A stretch of DNA of 64,000 nucleotides. Source: Chlorella sorokiniana (Eukaryota > Chlorophyta > Trebouxiophyceae > Chlorellales > Chlorellaceae). The position numbers and the translations under genes were made by a program. Positions 23,697 to 35,219 of the stretch are shown here, piece by piece; positions within the stretch are counted from its first letter, which is position 1; each line of letters starts with the position of its first letter. Under the pieces are notes generated by a model that ran no database searches, was not told where the DNA came from, and saw nothing but the letters and a program-made list of their open reading frames with translations. The DNA is taken from assembly GCA_025917655.1 (NCBI GenBank), contig CP084612.1, positions 620,001 to 684,000 of the forward strand, given 5' to 3'.

Positions 23697-23789
23697 ATTC
23701 TCTCCTGCACTCTGGGCCAAGCAGGGAGCTCTGCTGGTGTCCCTAGGCAAAGGAGCGTGTCTGCACGTGCCATCCCCTCCTGTCTACGC
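23697..23789 (+). repeat. 93-bp direct repeat, right copy
   Basis: This copy matches 23032-23124. Together the pair bounds a 758-bp block holding the duplicated exon segment and the small coiled-coil ORF. Confidence 0.9.
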
Positions 23790-23945
23790 GACCAAGCGGG
23801 CGCTCCGGGGCGTGCGTTTCGGGCCTTGCGCCCTAACAGACATTGCTCGGCCCCCTGGACGGTTTCAACACAGAGTTGGCGAGCCCCAAGAGGCTTGCCG
23901 CTGGGCTAACGCGGAACACCATCCCAAGGGGGCCCATTCCGGGCC

Positions 23946-26900
23946 ATGGCGTTCCAGTTAGAATTCCGGCATGATTGCCAGTGAGTTTGGCGGGGCAAGG
24001 GGCGACACGGAGCGCAAGGCCAGACCGAGGTTCCCTGTTGCTGAGCCTTGGCCTTGCTGTCCGCCTGTTTTGCAGAAATTTAGGATGTGCCAACACGCAG
24101 TGCAACCTCTGCAAGCTCTGCCAGCGCCGCCGCTGCCCCACCAACTTTGCCGCCAAGTACTTGGCGCCATGCGACGTTGTGGAGGCCAAGTGCGGCGCCC
24201 AAATCTATGTGGTGGTCACCGATGCCACCACGGGGCAGCTTGTGCAGCAGGGTCTGGAAGACCTGGCGCTGCTGGTGAGCAGAGGCCGGGGTTCAGGGGC
24301 TGGGCACTGCGATGAAGGCGTGCGCGGCTGCACGCCTCAAAAAGTCAACTGATGTGTGCCCCCCCTCGCCGCAGATCAGCATCATCGATGGCCGCAAGTT
24401 TGAGTCTGAGGGCGACGCCGAGGATGCGATCGAGCGCTGCGAGCTGCTGACCAACAAGCAGGGGCAGCCGCTGCTGGCGCACGGCCGCTCCGGCTCCTAC
24501 ACCGACACCAAGCGCGTGATGGTGCCCATGATCCACGGCCAGGCCCTGCTGCCAGACCTCAAGATCACCGACTCCAGCGAGGCGCTGCTGACGGGGCGCG
24601 CGCCGCCCTTCCGCCTCGCCGTGCGCGCCGTGCACCGCACCGGCGAGCCCTTCCACGGCATCGCCTTCTCCCTCTCCGACCCCTTCGTGGTGGCCACGGC
24701 GCGCGTCAAGGGCGCCGCCAAGCTGGAGATCCCGCACGTCGACGACCACGTCAGCAAGATCGACTGCGTGGGGCTGCAGGTGCGGCGGCGCTCGCTCTGG
24801 CAGCGGCTGGTGGGCCGCAGGCGGCGCCGCGGGCGTCGCTTGCTGGGGAGGAAGGGGGTGGGCGCACATGCTGTCCCGTCCCCCGCCACACTCATTCACC
24901 CACCCACCCCACCTGCGCCCCTCCTGCGCTCCGCAGACCCAGAAGAAGCTGGAGGACATCCGCGCGGCGGCCGTGGCCGCAGGCGTGCCCGACCTCAACC
25001 TGCCCATCAACTCCGTGGTCAAGGGTGGGCGCCGCCGCTGCCTCCGCGCGTTTCCTGCTGCACGTGAAGGGGCGTAGAAACCTGGTTCCGCGTGTTGCTT
25101 TGAACTGGCGGCACGAACGGCGACGTTCCAACACTGCCTGCCCCGTTGCTCGTCTCACTGCGCCCCGCCTCCATGCCCCCTGCCGCCCCCTGCAGTCGGC
25201 CAGTTCCGCGACCTGGTGGAGACCGCGGAGCGCAACAAGGCGCTGCGCGAGACGCTGAAGCAGGTGCTGCGCCTGACCAAGGGGTGGGACATTGCGCGGG
25301 ACCACGTGCGGCGGGCGGTGGAGACGGATGTGCAGCTGCGCGTGTACCACCCCGACGGCCGCACCGAGGTGGGGCTCGTCTTCAAGTGCGGCTCCTTCAA
25401 CGTCATCGACATCAACCGACCCGTGGGTGAGCCCAGCAGGGGGGCCCGTGTGCCGGCGACGAGGGTGTGGCGGTGTGGAGGCGGCGGCGCTGCGGCAGGG
25501 AGGGGCAGCCCAGGCAGTGCAGCTGCCTCACGGCCTCCGCCACCTCCTCCCAGCGCTGTCCAGCCCCATCAGCAGTGACAGCGCTGGTCAGTTTGGCTGA
25601 GGAGCACGCGGTTGATGCGCTTGTGGCTGGGGCCCAGCAAGGCAGGGGGAACCAGCCTGCCAGTCAGCAGCCCTTTACAGGACCCCCACCCCCACACACA
25701 ATCAAAAGAAACCACCCACCCACCCACCCACCCTTACCTGTGGCAGGGTTGATGCGGCGCAAGCAGAACCCGCAGCAGGCCAACCAGGAGCTGGTGGACG
25801 TGATCTGGCTGCCCCTGGACACCGCCTCCTTCCCCGACGCCGTCAAGCGCATGCTGCCGCAGGCCTCCGCCGACTGGTGAGGGGCAGGGGGCGGGGGCCG
25901 GTCAAGAGCATGCTGGGCAGCCCAGCCCGGCTTCAGTCGGGGCTGGTGGGATGAGGGGTTGGCAGCAGCAGGGCAGGGCCGGTCTGATCCCGCAAAGGAG
26001 GGCTGCGGCTTGCCTACGCCGCACCCCCGTCACCCCCAGCACTCGGCTGCCCCAAGAGCGCTCACAGTGCGTTGCCCCCTCCCCCTGCTCAACTGCACTG
26101 CAGGCGCAAGGAGGGCCACCCGGGCTGGGCGCTGCTGCCGCTGACCATCGGCCACATGCCGCCGTACAGCGAGGGCGGCAAGCCCGCCAGCCAGACCTCC
26201 TCCTTCACCTTCACCATCCGCATGGCGCCAGGAGCGGCGCCGCCGCCCCTGCCACCAACCCCATGCCCGGCCAGCCCGGCGGCATCCCCATCTCTCCCCG
26301 CGGCCCCACCCCCGGCGGCATGACCCCCTGCCCGGCATGCCGGGCGCCGTGCCCAACGGCTTTGGCGGCGCCCGCGCGCCTGGGCCTGGGCGGCCTGGGC
26401 TTGGGCGGCGCGCTGGGCGGGCTGGGGCTGCAGGCGCCGCCGCAGCTCCCCGCCGGCTTCGTGCCGGGCGGCGGCGGCGGCGGCCTGGACGCGCTGCGCC
26501 TGTCGCAGCAGGGCATGGCGCCGCCGCTGGGCGCGCAGCTGCCCCCGGCCTGCCCCCGGACCTGCTCTTTGGCGGCCAGCAGCAGCTGGGCGCGCCGGCG
26601 CCCCCGCAGCAGCCCACGCCGCCGGCTGCGCAGCAGCAGCAGCAGCACTTCCCGGGGCTGCAGGGGCTGGGCCTGGGCGGTGAGCTGCCCCCGGGCTGGC
26701 TGGGCTGGACCCCGCCACGGTGCAGGGCCTGATGCAGATGCCCACCCTGGACCTCTACTCAGCCGGCAGCGCGCCCCGGGCAGCGTGCAGCGCCCGGCGG
26801 CGCCCTACGCCCCCGGCATGCAGCAGGCGGCGGCGCCGCAGGCGGGCGGCCACGGCGGCAGCCGCCCCGCCGGCCACGGCGCCGCGGGGCTGCCCCCCGA

Positions 26901-27963
26901 GCTGGCGCACCTCCTCAAGGACGACAGCATGTCGCCCTTTGAGGACCCAAACTTCCAGCAGCTCATGTCCATGATGGCGCAGACGGGGCCAGCTGGCGCC
27001 CCGCCCAGGGCGGCGCTGCACCCGCCGGGCCGGCGCCCGGCGGCGGCGCCCGCCCGCGGCCGCCCCCGCGCGGCCCCGCCCCCGGCTCTGGCGGGAGGAG
27101 CGCCCGCGAGCCCAGCAAGCAGGCCAAGCGCAAAGCAGGTGGGCGCGCATCCTGGCTGCTTGAGCGGGTGGCGCAGCTGACTTGTTGGACCCCCCCTTTG
27201 GGCCCTGCTGTGTCATGGGCTGACGCTCTCTGCTTGCTGATGCCCCCCTCCAGACACCTCCCTCGAGACGTGGATGGAGATGAACAAGGGGCTGGACGAC
27301 CTGTCGCTGCCGGGCCCCGGCCAAGTGGCCCCCTCGAGTCGCTCTTCACATCCATGCTGCCGGGCGGGGAGCTGGGCGCGGGCGGCGACTCCTCAGGCCC
27401 CCCTCAGGCCGCGGCCTTCTTCTCGCGGGGCCGGCGGCAACGGCGCTCCCGCCGCCAAGCGCAGCAACTCGCACTCGCCTGACGGCACGCCGGGGCCGGC
27501 CGGCGGCGCCGGCGGCGGCGCAGGCGCAGGCGGCGGCACCGGGCAGCGCCCCGCCGCCTCTGGCGCCGCACCCATGGACGTGCAGCAGGCGCCGGACGCT
27601 GGGCAGCCTGCGCAGCGTCCCGCACAAGCGGGCGGCGGCGACGGCGCGGCCAATGGCGCGGTTGGCGGCGGGGGCGGCGGCGAGGCCGCTGCGTCGCCCG
27701 CCCCGCTGGTCAAGAACATCACGCTGGAGCAGATGCAGGAGCAGTTTGCGCGGGCCATGCGCCAGGAGATCACGTTTGCGGAGCTGGAGTCGTACCTGCG
27801 GAAGTACAACCTGCTGCCCTCGGGGCAGGCCGGTGCGGGCGCCGCTGGCGCCATGGCGGCCATGGCGGCGGCCGCCACCGCGGGCGCCGCCACCGCCGTC
27901 GGCAAGGACGCCTCGGGCGGCTTGGAGGACATGCAGACCATCGAGCGCGCGCTGCCCGCATGA
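23946..27963 (+). CDS. CBP60-like (calmodulin-binding protein 60) regulator with Cys-rich N-terminus
   Basis: Exon 1 is short: ATG at 23946 to a GTGAGT donor at 23981. It joins 24076 in phase to give MAFQLEFRHDCQNLGC and a Cys cluster, C-x4-C-x4-C-x2-C-x2-C-x4-C, possibly zinc-binding. The next blocks follow the CBP60 order: IYVVVTDATTGQLV, ISIIDG, a PLL block, LKITDSSEALLTG, FRLAVRAV, DPFVVATARVKG, DDHVSKIDCVG, then a helical part and WDIARDHV, VQLRVYHPDG and TEVGLVF. Plant CBP60s are DNA-binding regulators of stress genes. The remaining 400-500 residues are Gly/Pro/Gln-rich, with short acidic helices (SPFEDPNFQQLMSMM; FAELESYLRKYNLL), and end at 27963. Several frame breaks occur in the low-complexity part. 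The similarity is recognised by eye from block order. A transcription role is inference. Confidence 0.68.
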
Positions 27964-28885
27964 GGCGGCGACAGCTGCAGCAGCGGATGCGCCGCAGCCC
28001 GGGCTCAGGCGGTGACGACTGCCCCGGGGCTGAAAGCTGTCCCGTCGGCCATCCCCGCCGTTGGACGGTGTTGTGGCGTTGAACCCCCATCCTGACACCC
28101 CAACTCGCCGCTTTCTTCACTATTTTCCTTGCCTTTTGTGAGGCCCTCGTCTTGCCTGCTGCTGCCTGCTCAACCCCCCTGCTTGCTCAAATGAACGGGT
28201 GCTGGAGCTACACCTGCTTGCCTGGCTGTGTTTTGTGTGCACCACGCCTCCTCCTCCTTTGGGCATGGCCTCAGCCGTTCACGTATATAGGATCAGAAGC
28301 ACCACGCGTACCCGCATAGACTACAGTGTCAGCTCTTGACGAGCCCCTGCCCCACCGCGTCTTGTCCAGCCACCTCGTGTGCGCCGCCTGGGCCCCGCTG
28401 CACCGCTGCTGCGCCCTGCCTGCAGTCCTCAATCTGTACACTCACCCCTCCCCTGCCCTCGCTACCTTCTCTCGACAAGCCTGGATTCTTCCTTTCCTTT
28501 GCAAGACCCCCTGGGCGTGTGAATGCTTGCACGGCAGCACGGGAGGGTGAAGTCGCAGGAAGGGAGACGGATGTTCGGCACCAGCTGCAACCGCTGATCC
28601 ACAGCCAGCAGCCCCCTTGACACTGAGCAGCAGCATTGCTGGGAGCAGCGGGGAAGGTGCAGATGACGCTGGAAATCAATGCTGTTGGGGTGGCTTCGAT
28701 GCCGCTGCTCCATGTGCTGGCAGTGCCGCCCGCCTCGGTGTGGCCATCAACCCTACCTGCCGAGCTTGGAGTCTCGTGATCCAAATTGATCCTGGAGTTT
28801 CTGGCCGTTGTTTTGCCAATGCGCTAAGTGTTTGAAATTGGTGTGTGCTGTCACGCTGGCTGGAGAGGTCAGCACGCACCTCAAG
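27964..28885. promoter_or_regulatory. Intergenic region upstream of beta-carotene hydroxylase
   Basis: These 922 bp hold the 3' end of the CBP60-like gene and the upstream region of the hydroxylase. A TATA-like gtatatagg lies at about 28282-28290, with tacccgcatagactacag just after, so a transcription start near 28310-28320 is plausible. No coding unit is supported. Confidence 0.4.
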
Positions 28886-30574
28886 ATGAGCGTCGATTCC
28901 AGGCCAAATGCACATTGCCATCAGCCTGTCATCGCGCTCCTTCTTGGCTCATCAGCTTTGACGAGGGGCGCCTTATGCAGCAGAGGTAGACCAGCGCCAA
29001 TTGCAGGCCGCTCCTCCCCCATGCCCGCAGCACCGCTCAGCCTGAATCAAGGTAGACCATGCCTTGATGTGGTTGATGTACAGGCGCGGTGGCGCGCAGC
29101 GACGGCCGCCAGGCTGCTCCCACTCATCCGGTGCAAGCAGCCGCAGCCACACTCGCAGCGTGTGCAGCGGCTGCCCATCAAGACCAAGGCACAGGCGGAT
29201 GGGGTGAGGGTTTTGCGTCGCTGATGTTTGAACTGGCAGCTTTGCGCCAGCGCCGGCGGCCGCGGCACCAGCGTGCACTGTTGAAGCTGCGCTCAGCATG
29301 CAAGCTGATTGCCTGCCCTCCGCAGAGCATGCGAGCTGATTGCCTGTCCTCCTTGAACACACCTGCCTTACAGGCCAGCGACGCAGCCAAGCAGGCGGCG
29401 CTGGAGGAGAGGCGGCTGTTGCGCGCCGCTGCCCGCCGCCGCGAGCAGGTGACGTACCAGTTTGTGGCGATTGCCGCCACCCTGGGCATCACCGCCACCG
29501 CCAGCTTCGCCACCTACTACCGCATCCTGTGGCACCTGAACAACGGCGAGGCCTTCCCCTTCCTGGAGCTGTTTGGCACGCTGGCGCTCTGCGCGGGGCT
29601 GCCTTTGGCATGGAGATGTGAGGCCGGGGGCGGTGCAGGCAGCTGGGACTCTCCGGCCCGCTGCCTCGCTCGGGCGTGTGCCCTGCGCAGCGCTCGAGCT
29701 GGCTGCCTGACGTCAGCCACCCGCTCCGCGCCGCAGGTACGCTCGCTGGGTGCACAAGGACATGTGGCACGACAACGCGGCGGGGTGGGCGCTGCACAAG
29801 AGCCACCACGAGCCGCGCACCGGCCCCTTTGAGGCCAACGATGTGTACGCCATCGCCAACGCGCTGCCCGCCATGGCCCTCTGCCTCTACGGCTTCCTGC
29901 GCCCCGATGTGCTGGGCGGCATGTGCTTTGGCGCGGGGCTGGGCATCACGCTCTTCGGCATCTCCTACATGTGAGCCGCCCGGGGACGCAGGCTCGACCA
30001 GGGGGTGGGGCTGGGGGTGCTGTTTTGTTGCCCCCATGCTGCGGCAGATGGCTTGGCCTGGGCCAGGCGCTGCACGCGCGACAGCGGTCAGGCACAGTAC
30101 CAGCATCCTTGCTGGCTCTTCACACCGACCCGCCCCCTCCCTCAAGCTCAGGTTTGTGCACGACGGCCTGGTGCACCGCCGCTTCCCCGTGGGCCCCATC
30201 GCCGACCTGCCCGCCATGAAGCGCATCGTGGTGGCCCACCAGCTGCACCACTCTGAGAAGTACGGCGGCGTGCCCTACGGCATGTTCCTGGGGCCGCAGG
30301 TGGGAGCTCGGGGGGCTCACGAGGGGAGAGCCGCGGGGGGTCTCCGGGGGCAAGGCAAGAGCGACGGCTGCAAGCATGCCGCGATGTCCATCTGTGGGCA
30401 GGTGCAGCGGTGCCCTTGGTGCACCAATGCCAGAGCGTGCCGCCAATGTCGCCCTGCCTGCACGCCGCGCAGGAGCTGGAGGCGGTGGGGGCGGGCGCTG
30501 AGCTGGACCGCATGGTGGCTGAGTTTGAGGCCAGCCGCGCCGCCAAGGGCACAGCGGCTGCGGCGCGGCGCTGA
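28886..30574 (+). CDS. Beta-carotene 3-hydroxylase (non-heme di-iron), plastid
   Basis: This enzyme hydroxylates the beta-rings of beta-carotene to make zeaxanthin in the plastid. All four histidine motifs of the fatty-acid-hydroxylase fold are present: HKDMWH, HKSHH, HDGLVH and HQLHH. Membrane helices occur at FVAIAATLGITATASF and ALPAMALCLYGFL. Exon 1 (28886-29203) encodes an Arg/Ser/Ala-rich transit peptide ending KTKAQADG and joins exon 2 at 29374 in phase 0. A later ATG at 29021 is an alternative start. The frame slips at the G run 29595-29598; one extra G gives AFGMEM joined to YARW. The last exon ends at a TGA, 30572-30574. A 31-bp tandem duplication lies in the first intron (29296-29357). 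The gene is on the same strand as the CBP60-like gene, about 920 bp downstream of its stop. Confidence 0.93.
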
Positions 30575-31388
30575 GGCGCTGCAATCGCAGCGTGTGCGCG
30601 TTGTGCCCTGCCCCCCCATTTGACGCAATCTGGGTCCCGCCGCCACCCAAGATGCTTGCCTTCCTATCCTGACGCCACCAGCCTTTGATTGCTCGCCGCC
30701 AGCGAGCCTCATCTGGCCTCCACAAGTTCGCTCTGTGCGGTTCCTTGCTGCAGAGTGAGTGTCAGCTGCAGCTGTCCCCTTGCACCAAGTTTTCTCGCGC
30801 CGCTTTGCACCCACCCATTTTGTTGGGGCACCGATTTTCACCTGCCCCGCCCCCATGACCGCTTGCCTACCGTTTGAATGGACCCCGCGCACAGCATCCC
30901 CCGCCTGTGTGGTGGACCTCTTTGCTGGCTTTAGAAGGGCGCATGCCCCGAACTCGTCCTCCCGCACTGTTTCCACAGCGCCTGCTCGTGCGCTGCTTGG
31001 CCCTCCCCCAATACGCGAATGCAGATTATACCCCTCCTGCCGTGCGATGCTGTGCTGACCTTAGCACCCCCTGTTCAGCTGTTTCTGTTCATCTTCTTTC
31101 TGCAGTGCTATCAATCTGTAACTGCTGCTCTTATTTCATGGATGCTCAGCTGTGGCAGGATGAGCCGAGCCGGACTCTGGGCAGCACACAGAATGAAAAA
31201 GCAACTGACAAAACTCACGCAATCTTCTTGCTTGAAAATCCGCGTGCTGTTCACTGAAAGGTGCGCTGGAGCGCTGCAGTGGAAACCCTCCACTGAAGTC
31301 ATGAAAGCCAAAAACGCTAGTACCGCCGAAAAAAGACCCCTTTGCTGCTTACCACTCCAAAGCCATCGGGCTGCCAAGCCGCACCTCC
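30575..31388. other. Convergent intergenic region
   Basis: These 814 bp between the hydroxylase and the methyltransferase stop codons should be mostly 3' untranslated sequence. Composition is mixed, with AT-richer stretches around 31180-31330. No gene is recognised. Confidence 0.4.
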
Positions 31389-33757
31389 TCAGGGCTCGGC
31401 AATGTAGTACCTGCAGGTGGGGTGGCACAAGAGGGCCTTGCAGCAGCCGACACGCTGGGCAACAGCGCGCGCACGCGAGCCGCCTGTGGTCACGGCCCTG
31501 CGGGCGCGTGGCGTGCCTGTTGAGGGGGTGGTCCCAGTCCTCCAGGACGCGCGTGGTCCCGAAGCCCGCCTCCCCATCATCTCCGCCATGCGCTGCGCCG
31601 AGATGCCCATCGTGCCCAGCCCCGCAGCCCCGGCGCGCTCATGCCGGAGGGCAGGCAGAGGTGCACGGAGAAGCCGTAGAGGAGGGGGGCCAGCGGGTGG
31701 CCGTGCACGTTGGCGCCGTGGCTGCGCAGCCGCAGCGTGTGGGTTTGTGCGGGGGTGGGGGTTCTCAGGAGGAGCAGGGGAGGGGGAGCCATCCGGCAAC
31801 AGCCATGCCGGGGCATGCCACTGCCACTCGTTCCGCCGCTGTCCGCAGCCCCCCACACACAGACACCAGCCAGCCGCGGCACCCCCGCACCTGTCCAGCG
31901 CGCTCATGTCGCCCACGATCCAGCAGCCGCCCGGGGCCACCGCCTTGCGCACGGCGGCCATGACGCGCTGGGGCAGCGCCATGTCGTGGATCGCGTCGTG
32001 CGTCATGACCAGCTGGTAGGTGGGCTCCCCGGCATCGCCTCCTCCTCCAGCCCGGCGTTGAAGAAGGCGCAGTTGGAGAGGCCGCGCCGCGCGGCCTCCT
32101 TGCGCGCAACCCTGCACAGCTTGCGCGCGGGGGACTCGTCGGCGCAGGGGCCCTTGCGCGGCTTGCATGGCTGCCGTTGCACAGCCCCCACGGTGGCTGC
32201 TGCTGTGTGCCAAACCCTGCGCAGTGTGTGCAATCACTGGCTCGCAAGCCCCGGCCCCGGCTCCGGGCGCCCCTCCTCCCAGCCTTTTCCATCGGCCCCA
32301 CGCCTTCCCCCGCCCTCGACCCACCTCAGCGCATCCTCGCTGATGTCGTAACCATGGAAGGTGGATGCGGGGAAGGCGGCGGCCGCTGTCATGACGGCCT
32401 CCCCGCCGCCGCACCCCACGTCGGCCACCTTGCACCCAGCCTCCAGCTTCTCCTGCAGGCCCGGCACGCGGCACAGGCAGGCCACCAGGGAGTGGCGGAT
32501 CCACACACCCTGCAGGGAGGCAGGCCGGTGGGGGTGGGGTGGGGTGGGGGTGGGGGCGAGGAGGCGGGACCTTGCGGCGGCGGGACTCAGCGGCAAGGTC
32601 AGCCAGCCAAAGGTCGGTGAGGCAGCAAGCAGGCACCAGGCACCAGGCAGCAAACCAGGCGGCGCGGGCCAACCCACCAGCTCGCGGCACGTGCCACATG
32701 TCACCCCGTGCTCAATCTCGTTGTCTGCGGCAGCGAACAAGCGACAGGCTCATTCGGTGCGGGCTGGGTGTCGAGGGCTTGGAGGCGGGCTGTGCTGCAG
32801 GCACCAGCCGCAGCGCATCTTGCCACCTACAGCTGATGCCAGAGCCGTCCTTGAAGCACACGGGCAGCTTCTCGTCAGCAATCTTGGCCAGGCCAGGAAG
32901 CCGCAGAAGCCGCCTGCAGGGCGTGGCATAGAGCTGCGGGGTCGGCGGCCGGCGCAGCAGCCAGCGGGCGGCCGGGCCGTGCGATCGACGAGGGCTGCTG
33001 GGTGATAGAAGCGGCGGCGGCGGCGTCACCGAGGAAGAAGTAGGGGAGGCCTCGCTGCCGTGCTCGTGCACCAGCACATCCTGCTGCACCCGGTTCAGCC
33101 AGAACTGCGGCGCAGGGGAGGGAGCCAAGGGGAGCGCGTACTGCACGTTATACAGCGGCCGGCAGTGTTGGCGCACGGGTGACAGCGCAGGCAGCTGGCC
33201 GGCCAGCAACAGCGCACAGCCGTAGGCGCAGCTGCGCGCCCCCCGCGCCTCCCCCGAACACACACCTTGTCGGCGGCCTCATCGGTGGAGATGACGCGGG
33301 CGGCGGCCTGCTGGCGCAGCCACTCGGCCACGTAGCGTTCGTTCAGCTCCAGATGCTTGGCCAGGTCGGCGGCGGTGCAGGGGCCGTGCTTCTTCAGGGC
33401 CTCATACAGGCCCAGCCTGCAGCGCAGCGGGCGGCGGCAGGAAGCTGCTGGCAGGCGCGCGGATTGGGCGAGGGTCTGGTCACTGCAGGGCCCCCCTCCC
33501 CCCCTTCCCCTTTGCGTCTGCTTGCTGAGGTGCTGCCCGGCGGCCTCCCCCGCTCACTTCTCCCCCAGGGCGATGAGGTTGGATGTGAGGGCACCGATGC
33601 AGTAGCCCGCAAGGCGCTCCTGCAGCTGGGCGTGGTCGTCGGCAGCAGCCGCGCCGCCTCCAGTACCGTCGGCTTTGGCAGAAGCAGCAGCGGCGGTGGC
33701 GGTGGCAGACTGCTTAACAGCCTGGGCAGCTGCTTCGTCGAGCGTATGACCGGGCAT
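31389..33757 (-). CDS. SAM-dependent methyltransferase with N-terminal winged helix
   Basis: The start (ATG 33757-33755) opens an Ala-rich leader. A helical segment (QERLAGYCIGALTSNLIALGEK) then joins across an intron to a winged-helix module (LGLYEALKKHGP, ADLAKHLELNERYVAEWLRQ). A linker with FWLNRVQQDVLVHE and GLAKIADEKLPVCFK follows. The Rossmann methyltransferase has motif I VADVGCGGGEAVM, ASTFHGYDIS, QLVMTHDAIHDM and PGGCWIVGDM, then GLGTMGISAQRMAEMM, ending RYYIAEP before a stop at 31391-31389. This domain order matches Rv2258c-like methyltransferases, best known from bacteria. The substrate is unknown. Several exons carry frame slips of the kind seen elsewhere in the window. Confidence 0.85.
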
Positions 33758-35219
33758 GGCGCGGGTTGAAGAACACGTGAAGCAAGTCTTGGACTTGTGC
33801 TCGAGGGCTGGCTTGCACGTCTGGTTTGTGTCACAGGCGAACCTAAAATGAGTGCACAGCTTAGGGTGTCGCATTTGAGGCTGCAGGGTTACCTCATGGG
33901 CTTCATGGGAAACTGCAGGTGACGGAACCTGAACGAATGCGCAAGCGCCGATTATCCGCGATCCTTCGCCTGCCACAAACGCGTCACCCAACTTGAGAAG
34001 CCGCACCGAGAGAGCGGGAGCGCAAAGTTGAAGTTGTGGGCAGATGCCACTGCCAATCGCCGCCACGGCGTCGGTGGCAGCGGAGAGGCAGCGGGCTCCA
34101 AGCCAAGCCCCCGTCTAGCCTAGAAGCCGCTTGCCAGGCCTTCAGACATTGATTAAGACACGGAACCAGCGGACTGCTTCCTGGCAGCGCTGCTGGTATC
34201 ACCGCCGCCCGACCCAGCGGGCCTGCAGCAGAAGGAATGGCCTCCATCCTGTCACCCATTGTTGCACGCATCGCAATGCCCAGCTCAAGCTCCCCACAAA
34301 GCCACTGATGAAGTAAAGGTGTATCTAGAGCTAGCTGTGTGTTGGCTGGATTACACAAGAGGTCTGGCTGCCCAGCAGCAGACCAGGCCGTTGACAGGCT
34401 TGCCCCCTGAGCGGGGGCCTCTCATTTGTTTGGGACGCCAGGTTGGTTTGGAGGGCGGGGGATGAAAGAGGGTGTCGCAGGCAACGAAAGGGCGGGGAAG
34501 CACCGCAGATGGAGGAGGTACCGGGATTGGATCGGAGGGGAGGCGAGCCCTGGAAGGGGATGGAGGCACGGCCGAGGGCAGCTGTCACTGGAGCAGCTCA
34601 TTGGCTGGGATGGCCGAAGGCTTTCGTGCCCGGCAGAGTGGGCAGAGCGGCGGGAAAATCTCGTGCGTTGAAGAGGTGTTGGGAAGAATAGAAGTGTGCC
34701 GGGGCTTGTGGGCTGGATGGTAGGGGTAAGGTGTGGATCAGATAGAGGGAGGCTGATGGGGGTGTGCCGCCACTGGGGCAGGCAGGTCCCAGCGATAGAA
34801 TGGCAGGCAAAGGCAGCGAGGAGTGCGCGCGTGCACAGCAAGCAGGAGGGGCAAGCAGCGACAGAGGGACGGGGATCCCTGCACTAGGCGCTCACGACAT
34901 GTGGAGGGCAACCTGGTATGTATACGAAGACGTCAGGGGAAACACATCGCAAGGTCAACGTTGGGCGCTAAGTTCGTCATTTGCTTGGGGATTGGACAGC
35001 CAGCCACATGGGGCGCTGGCTGCAAGCGGGTGGGGACAGAAACTGTTGAAACGGGCGCTAGGTTGGAGGATGGGGACGGAACACGACATTCGTAAATGGC
35101 ATTCGTTTGTGCGGCCAGGTGATGACCGCTGCGCCTTGCCCCGCACGTTGTGGGGCACGCTGAGGCAGCGTTGCAATTGGGGGATGCAGGGGCGCCGCCT
35201 GCGGCACGCGCCGTGTGCC
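33758..35219. other. Long intergenic region without a recognised gene
   Basis: About 1.4 kb separates the methyltransferase start from the helical-protein gene. It includes a purine-rich stretch at about 34440-34760 in which three plus-strand frames stay open for 80 codons or so, which is expected in G-rich DNA lacking T. No splice signals, conserved motifs or RNA gene were recognised. The part next to 33758 should hold the methyltransferase promoter. Confidence 0.4.

Noticed and set aside
23032-23789. A known transposon or LTR element
   Set aside because: The 93-bp repeats lack TG...CA ends and no target-site duplication, transposase, integrase or reverse transcriptase sequence was seen.
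28326-28550. A plus-strand ORF as the first exon of beta-carotene hydroxylase
   Set aside because: It has no ATG and no phase-compatible donor, whereas 28886-29203 joins 29374 in phase 0 with a transit-like sequence.
34426-34760. Three overlapping plus-strand ORFs of about 80 codons
   Set aside because: All frames stay open because the DNA is purine-rich and poor in T. There are no conserved residues or splice context.
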